Origin: Pseudarthrobacter sp. IC2-21
Lineage (GTDB): Bacteria; Actinomycetota; Actinomycetes; Actinomycetales; Micrococcaceae
Assembly (NCBI RefSeq): GCF_034048115.1
Contig: NZ_CP139145.1
Span: 558,001 to 622,000 of the forward strand
Direction: 5' to 3'
Length of the DNA: 64,000 bases
Positions 18,735 through 27,472 of the stretch are shown piece by piece. The notes beneath the pieces are model-generated. The model was not told where the DNA came from. It was given only the letters and a program-made list of their open reading frames with translations, and searched no databases. A program made the position numbers and the translations under genes. Position 1 is the first letter of the stretch, and every line of letters starts with the position of its first letter.

Positions 18735-19061
18735 TTACCGTCGCCAGCCGTTGACGGGCCAGGTCATGAATGCCGGTTCCTCGTAGGGGTGGGCGGCGCG
18801 CAGTGCCAGCACAACGGCGTCGAGCATCTCTTCCTCCACAACGCACTCAACCCGGAGCTCAGGCACCCGTTCGCCCGATCCCACGGCGCCAATATAGGGC
18901 CGGGCGCCATCCAGCGGCGTGAACCGGCCTGTCCCCGGCGCTACAAAGGAGCAATGCGAATAGTTTCCGATCCGCCCTGCGCCGGCCTCGCCAATTGCCT
19001 GGAGGAGCGACTCAGCGTGGGACTCCGGAACGTAAGCCACCATGGCGTGCAGCTGTGTCAT
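18735..19061 (-). CDS. NIF3/YqfO-like insert-domain protein
   Basis: A 108-residue protein from ATG 19061 (MTQLHAMVAYVPESHAE). The pattern AGAGRIGNYSHCSFVAPGTGRFTPLDGARPYIG and the ending HPYEEPAFMTWPV match the small CutA-like domain found inserted in YqfO/NIF3 proteins, here free-standing. That domain type is thought to bind metal or small ligands, but function is unknown. The frame is open to 19082; the later ATG fits the family better. Confidence 0.82.
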   Translation of the reverse strand: MTQLHAMVAYVPESHAESLLQAIGEAGAGRIGNYSHCSFVAPGTGRFTPLDGARPYIGAVGSGERVPELRVECVVEEEMLDAVVLALRAAHPYEEPAFMTWPVNGWRR

Positions 19062-19351
19062 GGCTTCATCCTGCCAAAGCACCCTGGTAAAGGGGAGCTA
19101 TTTTCATTGCTTATCCGGCGGGCAGGGCCGATCATGGGTATGTACACCGATTGGGGCAATCTCAAGGTTGTGAGCTGCGGGGCCTGGCTGGAGGGCTGGA
19201 CCCGGCAGCTCAACGGTGTTCCGTGGGAATGGGCGCATTGGGGGCGTCCATTTTGACGTTAACGGCCATTCCAGGAGGCCGGAAAGAGCCCGATTGGGCG
19301 ATGCTGGAAAGTTCAGGTAGTCTAGTACCTGCTTTTGATTCAGAAGCAGCT

Positions 19352-19439
19352 GGAGAATTCGCCTAGCGGCCTATGGCGCACGCCTGGAACGCGTGTTGGG
19401 TTAACGCCCTCGGGGGTTCAAATCCCCCATTCTCCGCCA
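19352..19439 (+). tRNA. tRNA-Ser (anticodon GGA)
   Basis: Acceptor stem GGAGAAT pairs with ATTCTCC, the T-arm GGGGGTTCAAATCCCCC is complete, and a long variable arm (GTTGGGTTAACGCCCTC) marks class II. The anticodon GGA is at 19386-19388. Discriminator G19436 is followed by an encoded CCA. No integrase or repeat of the tRNA 3' end lies beside it, so it is not an island attachment site. Confidence 0.96.
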
Positions 19440-19443
19440 AACG

Positions 19444-19478
19444 AAAACCCGGTCCTGACCTGTCAGGGCCGGGTTTTT
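19444..19478 (+). terminator. Intrinsic terminator after tRNA-Ser
   Basis: A 15-bp stem (19444-19458 with 19463-19477, one G-T pair) closes a 4-base loop and its 3' arm runs into TTTTT. It starts 5 bases after the tRNA CCA. Confidence 0.85.
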
Positions 19479-19493
19479 GCTGTATCGGACCCG

Positions 19494-20411
19494 CTACCCG
19501 GCCTGATAGCCGAGCCGGCGGAGCCGCCGCCGGGCGGCCTGCTCGCTTGGTCCGGGGCCCCGCCCCAGGGCAAGGCGTACGACGCCGAGGGTCACCTTGG
19601 TGGCCAGCCTGACCGGGAGCGGGAAGGGCCCCAGCCGTGGAACCTTGAGCCCCAGCATCTGGCGGAAGCGAGGTTCCAGGCTGTAGACGGCGCCGGCGAA
19701 GAAAATCCGGTACCCCAGCCGGAGCATGGGGTACAGTGGCGGGTTGCGGATGAAGCCGACGGTCTCGGCCACCCGGCTGTCCGCCAGCAGTTCGCCGCTG
19801 CTGTAGTAGCTGTCCAGCTGCAGCTTCATCTCAGCTTCGCTCAGCGGCGGATCCGCCACTCCCATCAGCCGTCCCGCCTGGGCCCATTCACGGACGTACG
19901 CGTCAGGACCACCGGGGATACTGCCGCCCCAGATTTTGTGGGCTGCAAGGAATGCGTCCACAAACGCGAGGTGTACCCAGCGGGCCAGGTCGGGATCGTT
20001 GGCCGAATAGGTGTGCCGGACACCGTGCCGGTCGCTATAGCTGCCCTGGACCGGCACGTGCAGGCGCCGTACCCTGGCCGAAGCCTGCTCGGCGGCGGCT
20101 GTGGAGCCGTACGTGACGGTAAAGATCCACTGGATGGTCCGGGCGAGCCTTCTGAGCGGATCTGCGCGGAAATCGGAATGCTCGTGGATGCCGGCCAACG
20201 CGGCGGGGTGCAGCGACTGCATAAGCAGCGCGCGGATGCCGGCGACGATCGGGGTCATGGACCCGTGCACCGCCCAGACAGCTGAACCCGGAAGGTGATA
20301 TCCGGCGTCGTTCCCGTCCGCCAGCCCAGGAACCCACTCAGGCAGGGCGTCCGCGCTTCCTGTGAAGACGCGCTTCAGTTCGCCCTGCCATTCCCTGAGG
20401 AAATTGTGCAT
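19494..20411 (-). CDS. MpaB/DUF2236-type oxygenase-like protein
   Basis: A roughly 305-residue protein of the family that includes the fungal ER-bound oxygenase MpaB and bacterial latex-clearing relatives, which are b-type haem proteins. The diagnostic stretch is [45 protein letters not shown], with the likely haem-ligand histidines in HP and IHEHS, and a later W..H..F.D.F..A...W block. ATG 20411 (MHNFLREW) is the probable start although the frame opens at 20471. Substrate unknown. The membrane is likely touched by its basic C-terminal part. It is divergent from the M23 peptidase gene. Confidence 0.83.
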   Translation of the reverse strand: MHNFLREWQGELKRVFTGSADALPEWVPGLADGNDAGYHLPGSAVWAVHGSMTPIVAGIRALLMQSLHPAALAGIHEHSDFRADPLRRLARTIQWIFTVTYGSTAAAEQASARVRRLHVPVQGSYSDRHGVRHTYSANDPDLARWVHLAFVDAFLAAHKIWGGSIPGGPDAYVREWAQAGRLMGVADPPLSEAEMKLQLDSYYSSGELLADSRVAETVGFIRNPPLYPMLRLGYRIFFAGAVYSLEPRFRQMLGLKVPRLGPFPLPVRLATKVTLGVVRLALGRGPGPSEQAARRRLRRLGYQAG

Positions 20412-20572
20412 ATCCCATTCTTGCCGATGACCGTGCGGAGGTGGGTTTCCGCAGAGCCACAAATAGCCCACGAATGACGTTTACGGGGTTCACAGGCATG
20501 GGGCGCGTGTGGTCCCATGGGATGGAAAGTCCGTCCGGATTGGGGTCCGACGGGCCAACCGGGAGTCAGCGA

Positions 20573-22033
20573 GTGGGAAATCATTGGGGTTCCGGCCGGG
20601 ACACAGAATCTCCAGGCGCCTGCGCGACGGCGGTACGCGCCTTGGCGGCCTGCGCCGCCATGGTCACGGCTTCTTTCGCTCTAGGGCTTCCCGCCCTCCC
20701 GCCGCTCCAACACGCGGGCGCTTTGCCGGAGGCTGCCACCGGTTACGTTTCTGCGCCGGCCTTGACTCCAGCCTTCCTGACGGACGGAAGGGCGCTTGTT
20801 CCCTTTGGCCGCACCCTTGTCAGAACGATCGCAAGGGACGGTAAGGCTCCGCTGAATGTGGCCTCCGCCCAGTTGCAGCGACCGCCGGAAGGCTCCCTGA
20901 TGGCCCCCCTTGAAGAACTCACGGCGAGTTCACCCTTCGGGTTCCGCATCAGTCCCATCACGGGCCACCTCGGGGACTTCCACCTGGGCCAGGATTTTGC
21001 CGCCGGGTGCGGCACCAGGGTCTATGCGGCCGACACGGGCGTGGTCCGCGCCGCTGGCTGGCACCCATGGGGCGGCGGAAACCGCGTGGAGATTGACCAC
21101 GGCAACGGGCTGATCACCACCTACAACCACCTGCAGGCGATTGCCGTCCGGACGGGGGATACCGTGCAGGTGGGCCAGATCATTGCACGCGTGGGCACCA
21201 CCGGGTGGTCCACGGGCTGCCACCTGCATTTTGAGACCATCCTCCACGGGATCCATACCAGTCCTCTGAACTGGACGCTCCTGCCCATCCACCAGGTGGA
21301 CATGCTGGCGGACATTGCGATGGTCAGCTACGAAGGCAAGGCCGCGGATGCCGGAACCGCTTTGCCGTGGGCGATCCCCGTTGCCGCAGACAACAGCCAC
21401 ACGGTTCTCCACGGTGATAACGAACTGCCTGCGCCGCCGCCCGCCGCCCAGGCTCAGCCGACGCCGACCCCTTCCGCCACGCCAACGGCAACTTCGACGC
21501 CGTCGCCGACGGGGCCGCCGACCGGGACGCCGACGCCGACGGGTACGGCAACGGGGACGCCGTCGCCGACGGGCACGCCGACCGGGACGCCGTCACCAAC
21601 GGGAACAGCAACAGGGACGGCAACTTCGACGCCGTCGCCGACGGGTACGGCAACGGGGACGCCGTCGCCAACGGGGACAGCAACAGGTACGGCAACTTCG
21701 ACGCCGTCGCCAACGGGGACAGCAACGGGAACGGCAACTGCGACGCCTTCGCCAACGGGTACGGCCACCGGAACGCAGAGCGTGACTCCGACGCCGACGG
21801 TTACGGCAACTGCGTCTGCGACGCCCACCGCGTCTGCTTCCCGTACCGCCACCGCCCCTCCGGCGACCCGGCCGGCATCACCCACAGCGACAACCGCCCC
21901 GGTGGCGCCAACGGCCGCCGTCCCCGGCGCCACATCGTCGCCGGCACGGCGGTCTCCCTCCGAGTCGGAGCAGTCGGAGCAGCCGGGGGAAACGCCAACC
22001 ACGTCCCCGGCGACCGCGCCGGCGAAGCACTGA
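20573..22033 (+). CDS. Secreted M23-family metallopeptidase with Thr/Pro/Gly-rich tail
   Basis: A cell-wall endopeptidase of the LytM type. After a signal segment ([25 protein letters not shown]) comes the catalytic domain with zinc ligands in HLGQD and HLHFE, plus the usual [19 protein letters not shown] block. All ligands are present, so it should cut peptidoglycan cross-links. From about residue 290 (counted from the chosen start) the chain becomes a 190-residue tail built from T-P-S-P-T-G and T-A-T-G-T units, with no LPXTG or other anchor at the end. GTG 20573 is preferred for its GGGAG ribosome site 7 bases upstream; the frame is open to 20441. Confidence 0.88.
   Translation: MGNHWGSGRDTESPGACATAVRALAACAAMVTASFALGLPALPPLQHAGALPEAATGYVSAPALTPAFLTDGRALVPFGRTLVRTIARDGKAPLNVASAQLQRPPEGSLMAPLEELTASSPFGFRISPITGHLGDFHLGQDFAAGCGTRVYAADTGVVRAAGWHPWGGGNRVEIDHGNGLITTYNHLQAIAVRTGDTVQVGQIIARVGTTGWSTGCHLHFETILHGIHTSPLNWTLLPIHQVDMLADIAMVSYEGKAADAGTALPWAIPVAADNSHTVLHGDNELPAPPPAAQAQPTPTPSATPTATSTPSPTGPPTGTPTPTGTATGTPSPTGTPTGTPSPTGTATGTATSTPSPTGTATGTPSPTGTATGTATSTPSPTGTATGTATATPSPTGTATGTQSVTPTPTVTATASATPTASASRTATAPPATRPASPTATTAPVAPTAAVPGATSSPARRSPSESEQSEQPGETPTTSPATAPAKH
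21466..21790. repeat. Low-complexity tandem coding repeats in the M23 peptidase tail
   Basis: Short units such as ACGCCGTCGCCGACGGG and ACGGCAACGGGGACG recur many times in varying order, all in frame and coding T-P-S-P-T-G and T-A-T-G-T blocks. Unit number is likely to vary between strains by slippage. This is protein-coding repetition, not a CRISPR array: there are no unique spacers. Confidence 0.85.
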
Positions 22034-22115
22034 CAGAAAACTCCCAGCGTCCGCCCGTACTGTTGATGGTTGGCAACGAATCACCTGCATGACCAACCTC
22101 ACCAAGGACGGCGCT

Positions 22116-22643
22116 GTGACCTCTCTGTACACCATCCCGCTGATGCTCAACGACGGCACCCCGACTGACTTCGGCCGGTTCAAGGGAAACGTGGTGATGG
22201 TGGTCAACGTGGCGTCGCAGTGCGGCCTGACACCGCAATACGCCGGCCTCGAGACTCTCTATGAGAAGTTCCGGGACCAGGGGTTTGAGATCCTCGGCGT
22301 GCCGTGCAACCAGTTCGCGGGCCAGGAACCGGGCACGGACGGCGAGATCGCCGAGTTCTGCGAGCGGAACTTCGGCGTGACGTTCCCGCTGACCGCCAAG
22401 GCCAATGTGCGGGGCAAGGACCAGCATCCGCTCTACGCGGAACTGACCAAGTTCAAGACCAGCGTGCTGCCGGGCCTGGTCAAGTGGAACTTTGAGAAGT
22501 TCCTGATTAGCCGCACGGGTGAGGTGGTGGGACGCTTCGCCCCCACCGTAGTTCCCGACTCTCCGGAGATCCTCGAAGCAATTCAGCAGGCGCTGGCCGA
22601 ATTTGATGAACCGAAGAGCACCTCATCTCATTCAAAAGCCTAA
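22116..22643 (+). CDS. Glutathione peroxidase family protein (cysteine type, probably thioredoxin-dependent)
   Basis: Reduces peroxides. The three family blocks are intact: VNVASQCGLTPQY with peroxidatic Cys36, ILGVPCNQFAGQEPG, and VKWNFEKFLIS. It is a cysteine rather than selenocysteine form, which in bacteria without glutathione normally uses thioredoxin; a second cysteine (EFCERNFGV) could resolve the disulfide. GTG 22116 has AAGGA at good spacing and matches the usual protein start (TSLYTIPL); an ATG nine codons earlier (22089) is the alternative. Confidence 0.93.
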   Translation: MTSLYTIPLMLNDGTPTDFGRFKGNVVMVVNVASQCGLTPQYAGLETLYEKFRDQGFEILGVPCNQFAGQEPGTDGEIAEFCERNFGVTFPLTAKANVRGKDQHPLYAELTKFKTSVLPGLVKWNFEKFLISRTGEVVGRFAPTVVPDSPEILEAIQQALAEFDEPKSTSSHSKA

Positions 22644-22669
22644 TTCTTTTGGCATTTTCCAACTTGCCG

Positions 22670-22694
22670 GGGGAAATTAACTTCAAATTTCCCC
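22670..22694. promoter_or_regulatory. Inverted repeat between gpx and the phosphodiesterase gene
   Basis: GGGGAAATT and AATTTCCCC (9-bp arms, 7-base spacer) are exact. It lies 26 bases after the peroxidase stop and 72 bases before the next start, with no T-run, so an operator is as likely as a weak terminator. A likely promoter for the next gene (TTGGATAATAG, 22703-22713) follows. Confidence 0.4.
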
Positions 22695-22766
22695 AATGTC
22701 TGGTTGGATAATAGTTACTGAAGGGTAGAAGGGAAGCGCCGTTTCCCACCGACCACAGAGGCAGCA

Positions 22767-23696
22767 ATGAAGCACATCGAGGCCGAACACCCCCGGCCGC
22801 GCCACTTCCTTCTTCACCTGAGCGACCCCCACCTGATGGGAGGTCCGGATCCCCTCTACGGCGCAGTTGACAGCGAAGCCAAGCTCATACAGCTTTTCGA
22901 CGAAGTCCGGGCGTCCGGGGCCCGGCCCGAGGCCGTGATCTTCACCGGCGACCTTGCCGACCAGGGCCATCCCGAGGCGTATTCAAAGCTGCGGGCAATC
23001 GTGGACCCCGCGTGCAAGGACCTGGGTGCTCAGGTCATCTGGGCCATGGGCAACCACGACAACCGCGCCAACTTCCGCACCGGCCTGCTGGATCAGCCGG
23101 CCAGCGATTCACCCGTGGACCACAGCTACTTCGTCAACGGCTTGCGCGTCATCACGTTGGATACCTCAGTCCCGGGCTACCACCACGGTGAGCTGAGTAC
23201 CTCACAGTTGGAGTGGCTGGCCCGCGAGCTGGAGACGCCGGCGCCCGACGGCACCATCCTTGCACTCCACCACCCGCCGGTTCCGTCCGTCCTGGATCTG
23301 GCCGTCCTGGTGGAACTGCGCGACCAGGCGAACCTGGCCGCAGTGGTCCGCAACTCGGACGTCCGGAGCATTCTCGCGGGGCACCTGCATTATTCAACCA
23401 CCGCCACCTTTGCGGGCATTCCGGTGTCCGTGGCCTCAGCCACCTGTTACACGCAGGATCTTAACGTCGGTGTCGGCGGCACCCGTGGCCAGGACGGCGG
23501 CCAGGCGTTCAACCTGGTCCACGTGTACGAGCACACCATTGTTCACTCCGTGGTCCCGGTGGGGAGCATGCCCACCGTGGGCGAGCACGTTACCGCGGAA
23601 ATGAGCGCCAGGCGCCTGGCCGCAGCCGGAGTCACCATACCGGAGAAAGCCAAAGTCGCATCGCCCACGAAGGTTGCGTTGCCCTACGCCACGTAG
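22767..23696 (+). CDS. Class III cyclic-nucleotide-type phosphodiesterase (CpdA-like metallophosphatase)
   Basis: A 309-residue calcineurin-like metallophosphatase. The metal-binding blocks occur in order: SDPHL (14-25), [16 protein letters not shown], an ALHHPP histidine and AGHLHYST near residue 220. Spacing fits the CpdA / Rv0805 group that hydrolyses cyclic nucleotides or related phosphodiesters. The last 60 residues are a Val/Ala-rich tail without recognised domain. Substrate not proven, so no symbol is assigned. It converges with the Stealth gene, 15 bases away. Confidence 0.88.
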   Translation: MKHIEAEHPRPRHFLLHLSDPHLMGGPDPLYGAVDSEAKLIQLFDEVRASGARPEAVIFTGDLADQGHPEAYSKLRAIVDPACKDLGAQVIWAMGNHDNRANFRTGLLDQPASDSPVDHSYFVNGLRVITLDTSVPGYHHGELSTSQLEWLARELETPAPDGTILALHHPPVPSVLDLAVLVELRDQANLAAVVRNSDVRSILAGHLHYSTTATFAGIPVSVASATCYTQDLNVGVGGTRGQDGGQAFNLVHVYEHTIVHSVVPVGSMPTVGEHVTAEMSARRLAAAGVTIPEKAKVASPTKVALPYAT

Positions 23697-23711
23697 CGGC
23701 ACCCGCCCCGG

Positions 23712-25187
23712 TCAGAGCTCCCAGGGCGCCTTGATGGGGTAGTACTTCTCCAGGAAGTCGGTCACCAGTTCGGCCCGCTCGTCCGCCGGGACTTCCGGGA
23801 AGCTGCCGTCGTTGAGGCAGAAGAAGTCCATGTTTCGTTTGGCCAGGAGTTTGGGCAGGTAGTTCAGCCCGGCCCGCATGGTGGTATCCACATAGCGCAC
23901 CTTGGCCGCCGTCTGGGTGACGGCACGGCCGGTCAGCAGCGCGTAGTAGTGGTAGAACGAATTGGTCACCGAGATGTTGTCCGCAGCACGGAACCGGCTG
24001 GCGGCGGTCTTCCGGAATTCCTCCGGAAACTCCTGTTCCATGGTGGCCACCACGCTGCGCCGCAGGGGCGCCGCAGTGTGCTCAAGGTGCCGGGTGGTGA
24101 TGCGCCCGAAGCGGTCCCAGAGGAGCTTGCGGTTCACCCGGGCGGCGTTTTCGAAACCGCTGCGTTCGGCGTCGTTGTCGCCCAACCCGATCCGCGTCTC
24201 GGCCTCAATGAATTTGGTGATCCCGCCCGGTGTGAAGAACAGATCGGGACCCACCGGCCGGCCGAAGAACATGTCATCGTTCGAATAGAGGAAGTGCTCC
24301 GAGAGCCCCTCGATGTTGTGCAGCTGGCATTCCACTGCCTGGGAATTGTGCGTCGGCAGCACGGACGGATCCGAAAAGAACTCCTCACTGCGGACGATGG
24401 TCACGGACGGGTGCTCGGCCAGCCACTCCGGCGCAGGCGAGTCCGTGGCGATGAAAATGCGGCGGATCCACGGTGCAAACATGTACACCGAGCGCAGGGC
24501 GTACTTGAGTTCGTTGATCTGCCGGAACCGGGCTTCATGATCGTCGCCCTCGCCGAGGACTACGTCCTTCTGCTGGGCCCGGCGGGCTGCGATGTATTCG
24601 GGAGAACTGCCGTCCACCCAGGAGAACACCAGATCAATATCGAAGCTGATGTCGCTGGCGTGGTCCGCGAACATGTTCTCGATGGTGGGCCAGGAGTGGC
24701 CGTAACGCTCCACCGTCCCGCGGACGGCATCCTGTGCCAGCATGGTGCGCCGGGTGAGGGAGTTCTCGATGGGCAGGGTGATCTCGTTACCGTCGAAGCT
24801 CCAGAGCTCAATCTGGACGCCGGCGGAGGAGCCGAACTCGAAGCCGCCGTCGGGCTCCACCCGGGGACGGTAAATCCGGAAGATGCGCGCCTGCCGGTTG
24901 CGGGAAAGTTCGCCGTCGGCCACCAGGACAGAGGATTTCTTCTTCGCGTCAACCGTCATGGAGTAAACGGGCTCGTTACGGCAGGCGGCAACCAGGGCTG
25001 CCCGCAGCTTTTTGCGGTTCTTCCAGTCCAGGGCGATGACCGGGCGGTCATTGTTGCCGCGGACCAGGAGGTAGTCCAGCCCGGCGCCGGCCAGGACGTT
25101 GCGCAGGAAGAGCAGATCCTCAACCATGGCCTGGTATGGCGTCCGGTTGTGGTTGATGAGGGCATACCGGCCCTTGTGCCGGACCAC
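23712..25187 (-). CDS. Stealth-family sugar-phosphate transferase
   Basis: Stealth proteins transfer hexose-1-phosphate to build phosphodiester-linked polysaccharides. The conserved regions are visible: CR1 DIDLVFSWVDGSSPEYI, CR2 RFRQINELKYALRSVYMFAPWIRRIFIATD through LPTHNSQAVECQLHNIEGLSEHFLYSNDDMFFGRPV, CR3 with NRKLLWDRFG, and CR4 FRAADNISVTNSFYHYYAL. An N-terminal region (about 150 residues) precedes CR1. GTG 25187 is the first usable start; the frame continues open upstream with plausible codons but no start codon. No capsule cluster surrounds it; the gene may act on a wall teichoic-acid-like or capsule polymer made elsewhere. Confidence 0.88.
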   Translation of the reverse strand: MVRHKGRYALINHNRTPYQAMVEDLLFLRNVLAGAGLDYLLVRGNNDRPVIALDWKNRKKLRAALVAACRNEPVYSMTVDAKKKSSVLVADGELSRNRQARIFRIYRPRVEPDGGFEFGSSAGVQIELWSFDGNEITLPIENSLTRRTMLAQDAVRGTVERYGHSWPTIENMFADHASDISFDIDLVFSWVDGSSPEYIAARRAQQKDVVLGEGDDHEARFRQINELKYALRSVYMFAPWIRRIFIATDSPAPEWLAEHPSVTIVRSEEFFSDPSVLPTHNSQAVECQLHNIEGLSEHFLYSNDDMFFGRPVGPDLFFTPGGITKFIEAETRIGLGDNDAERSGFENAARVNRKLLWDRFGRITTRHLEHTAAPLRRSVVATMEQEFPEEFRKTAASRFRAADNISVTNSFYHYYALLTGRAVTQTAAKVRYVDTTMRAGLNYLPKLLAKRNMDFFCLNDGSFPEVPADERAELVTDFLEKYYPIKAPWEL

Positions 25188-25344
25188 GTCCTCGCGGTGC
25201 TTGAGCCTGGCTTCAGCAGCGGGAGAGGTGACCTCCGCATGCGTTCGCGGTTCTACCGACGCCTGTCCGCCGTAGTAGATCTCATCCTGGACAGCTGCTT
25301 CTGTAACGGGTGCTTCTGTAATGGTTGTCTCCGTCGCGATTAAC

Positions 25345-25400
25345 TGGTAAGCGTTCTTACTTGAAATGATAGCGGTAGCCTCAAAACGGGACCGTTTACA
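25345..25400. promoter_or_regulatory. Two palindromes upstream of the Stealth gene
   Basis: GTAAGCGTTCTTAC (25347-25360; 5-bp arms) and AAACGGGACCGTTT (25384-25397; 6-bp arms, 2-base spacer) lie in the 229-base gap between the HAD gene and the Stealth gene on the minus strand. The second has the compact symmetry of a LacI-type operator. Both are candidate operators for the Stealth transcript. Confidence 0.35.
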
Positions 25401-25416
25401 GGAGGCGGAACGCGGC

Positions 25417-26346
25417 TCAGCTGCCCACCGCCTCCCGCCACTTCCGGAGGAAAGCCGCGCCGGCGTCGTCGTGGATCACATTGCTGTCAAGTCCCAGGTC
25501 CGCGGCGGTGAGAACATCGTAGGGTTTGACCGGGACGCCGTCCGCGGGACGGACGTCGATGTGCTTCACCGGATGGTCGTTGTGGTGCAGCCAGTCGGCC
25601 ATGGCGTAGTCCGTGCGGGAGTCGCCCATGGTCCGCCACGCCAGCGGCGTGATGCCCTGCGCTGCGAGCATCTCGACGGCGCGGCTGGCGCCCAGGTCCT
25701 TGCCCAGCCGCACGGACTCAATGTCGGTGGAAATAATGGTGGGGTCCACGCGGTAGTCCACGGCGTCGTCGGAATTCGGCGCGTGGTGGTCCAGCCGGAC
25801 CACCCCCAGGCCATGGCGCGCCATCAGGTCCATCGCGTCGGTGTCGAAGAGCGCCTGTTCGGCGAGGTACTCGGCGGAGGGTACTTCGATGTGCTGCTCA
25901 ACCGAAACCATGGCACGCTTCGTCTCATCGAAGAACATATGGGCCGAATAGTCCTCGGCCACCAGCCAGCGGACGTCATCGCCGTAGGCCTTGGGAACGG
26001 CCAGTTCCTGATCAACGTGGACGGGGCCCGCGCCGGCTGCGGTGTAACTGAACCAGACCGCACCCTTTTCGCAGATGGCGTGGATGACGGTTCCCGCCGG
26101 CATGCCTGCGGCGATCATGGGTTCCATAACCTGTTCGCGGATAAAGGCATCGGAGCGGCCGGTGTTGAAAATAACGGGAATGCCGGCGCTGGCCAGGGCA
26201 ACCATGTCAGCGATGATGCCCGGCTGCACGTCGCGGGTAACCGGGCTCGCCACGGGGCCGTCAACGTCGAGCAGAAGGGCGAGTGGCGGGGTGGACAGCA
26301 GGCGCACGCCGGGGGCGGGGCGGGCCGGAAAATCGGATGCGGTCAT
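25417..26346 (-). CDS. HAD-superfamily hydrolase
   Basis: A 309-residue HAD phosphatase-like protein: motif I DVDGPVASP near residue 27, motif II NTGRS near 61, and motif IV MGDSRTDYAMADWL near 240, with a large cap inserted between motifs II and III as in the Cof/IIB group. The usual second aspartate of motif I (DxD) is present. Substrate cannot be told; a sugar phosphate is likely for this cap type. It lies upstream of the Stealth gene on the same strand. Confidence 0.82.
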   Translation of the reverse strand: MTASDFPARPAPGVRLLSTPPLALLLDVDGPVASPVTRDVQPGIIADMVALASAGIPVIFNTGRSDAFIREQVMEPMIAAGMPAGTVIHAICEKGAVWFSYTAAGAGPVHVDQELAVPKAYGDDVRWLVAEDYSAHMFFDETKRAMVSVEQHIEVPSAEYLAEQALFDTDAMDLMARHGLGVVRLDHHAPNSDDAVDYRVDPTIISTDIESVRLGKDLGASRAVEMLAAQGITPLAWRTMGDSRTDYAMADWLHHNDHPVKHIDVRPADGVPVKPYDVLTAADLGLDSNVIHDDAGAAFLRKWREAVGS

Positions 26347-26505
26347 GCCTCCATTGTGTCAGCCAAGGGCCTAGGTCCGGGTGTGTTGCCCGGTGTGGCA
26401 GGCCGCGGGGCCCTGCTCCAGTAACGGTTGGTCACTGTTTGGCTACAACCTTGGAACGGCGCGGGCATGACTCTTCTCTTGTGCCGCCCGGGTGCCTAGG
26501 GTTGC

Positions 26506-26808
26506 ATGGTGATCTTCAAAGCTGTGGGCGAGGGACGCCCGTACCCTGACCATGGTTTCAGCACGCCCAAACAGTGGGCGTCGCTGCCCCCGCGCCCGGT
26601 GCGCCTGGACGAATTGGTAACCACTAAACGGACCTTGGACCTTGAAGCGCTGCTGGCGGAGGACTCGACGTTCTTTGGCGACCTTTTCCCGCACGTGGTG
26701 CAGTATCAGGGAACCCTCTACCTGGAGGATGGCCTGCACCGCGCCGTCCGGACCGCGCTGCACCAGCGCACCGCAATCCATGCCCGCGTGCTGGTGATAG
26801 ATGGCTAG
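26506..26808 (+). CDS. Conserved small actinobacterial protein of unknown function
   Basis: A 100-residue soluble protein with well-formed blocks (WASLPPRPVRLDELVTTKRTLDLEALLAEDSTFFGDLFPHVVQYQG) and a His/Ala-rich end. I recall similar proteins widely in actinobacteria, sometimes labelled as a VapB-type antitoxin, but no toxin gene lies next to it and I see no AbrB or ribbon-helix-helix motif to support that. It overlaps the next gene by 8 bases, so the two are probably co-expressed. Confidence 0.82.
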   Translation: MVIFKAVGEGRPYPDHGFSTPKQWASLPPRPVRLDELVTTKRTLDLEALLAEDSTFFGDLFPHVVQYQGTLYLEDGLHRAVRTALHQRTAIHARVLVIDG

Positions 26809-27472
26809 GAAACCCAAGGACGCCCGGATCCTGCACGGCCATCGGGTGGTGACCGGGCCGGAACTCCGGGCAACTTTTGAAGCCGCCGATGATCCGGACG
26901 ACCCCATCCGCGTGCGGCGCAGGGTAATTCACGGCATGGTGCTGGTCCTGCTGCTGGGTTTGATCGCCGGGGGCGTCATCACCGCGTTCGCCATCATCAA
27001 CGGCCACCTGAAGCTGCCCGCGCCGGCCGCCAGTGAAGCGCCGCAGAGTGCCTGTCCGGCGGCCACCTATGATTATGTGCCGCCCGAGAAAGTGAACGTC
27101 AACGTCTTCAACTCCACCAGCCGCCCCGGGCTGGCCCGCACGGTGGCGGACGAACTCCTCGCTCGGAAGTTTGTGGTGGGTAACGTGGCAAACACCGAAG
27201 CGGGTTACCGTGGCGTGGCCGCGGTGGTCTCCGGTGCGGCCGGGCAGTCCGCGGCCTTCACCGTCCAGCGGAACGTGCCGGGCTCCGACTACTTCCAGGA
27301 CGGCCGGTCGGATGCGAGCGTGGACGTGATTCTTTCCGGGGACTACAAAGAGCTTGCCGCGGCGGACCGGGTGGATCAGACTCCCGGGAAGCTCAGCTGT
27401 CCGCGGGAAAGCCGCCGGATCGCTGACGACGCCAAGTGGCCCGTCCTTCCGACGGCGACACCCTCGCCTTAG
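26801..27472 (+). CDS. Membrane-anchored protein with LytR C-terminal domain
   Basis: A 223-residue protein with one membrane segment (about 45-67, MVLVLLLGLIAGGVITAFAII), a short linker, and an extracytoplasmic LytR_C-type domain (about 95-195; KVNVNVFNSTSRPGLARTVADELLARKFVVGNV...VDVILSGDYKEL). This domain accompanies LCP-type cell-wall ligases but here stands alone. Its start overlaps the preceding gene by 8 bases and its end overlaps the convergent TetR gene by 4 bases. Confidence 0.88.
   Translation: MARKPKDARILHGHRVVTGPELRATFEAADDPDDPIRVRRRVIHGMVLVLLLGLIAGGVITAFAIINGHLKLPAPAASEAPQSACPAATYDYVPPEKVNVNVFNSTSRPGLARTVADELLARKFVVGNVANTEAGYRGVAAVVSGAAGQSAAFTVQRNVPGSDYFQDGRSDASVDVILSGDYKELAAADRVDQTPGKLSCPRESRRIADDAKWPVLPTATPSP

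Noticed and set aside
19134..19256. Trp-rich 40-codon plus-strand frame before tRNA-Ser
   Set aside because: Third-position GC is only about 70%, lower than neighbouring genes, and the ribosome site is weak; not enough support to call a gene.
19352..19439. tRNA-Ser as an island attachment site
   Set aside because: No integrase and no duplicate of the tRNA 3' end seen nearby; flanking genes look native.
21466..21790. CRISPR-like repetition
   Set aside because: Units are short, contiguous, in frame and code for the peptidase tail; no unique spacers or cas genes.
23949..25343. 464-codon plus-strand frame over the Stealth gene
   Set aside because: Antisense to four recognisable Stealth regions.
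26506..26808. VapB-type antitoxin
   Set aside because: No toxin gene next to it and no DNA-binding antitoxin motif; the partner gene is a LytR_C membrane protein.
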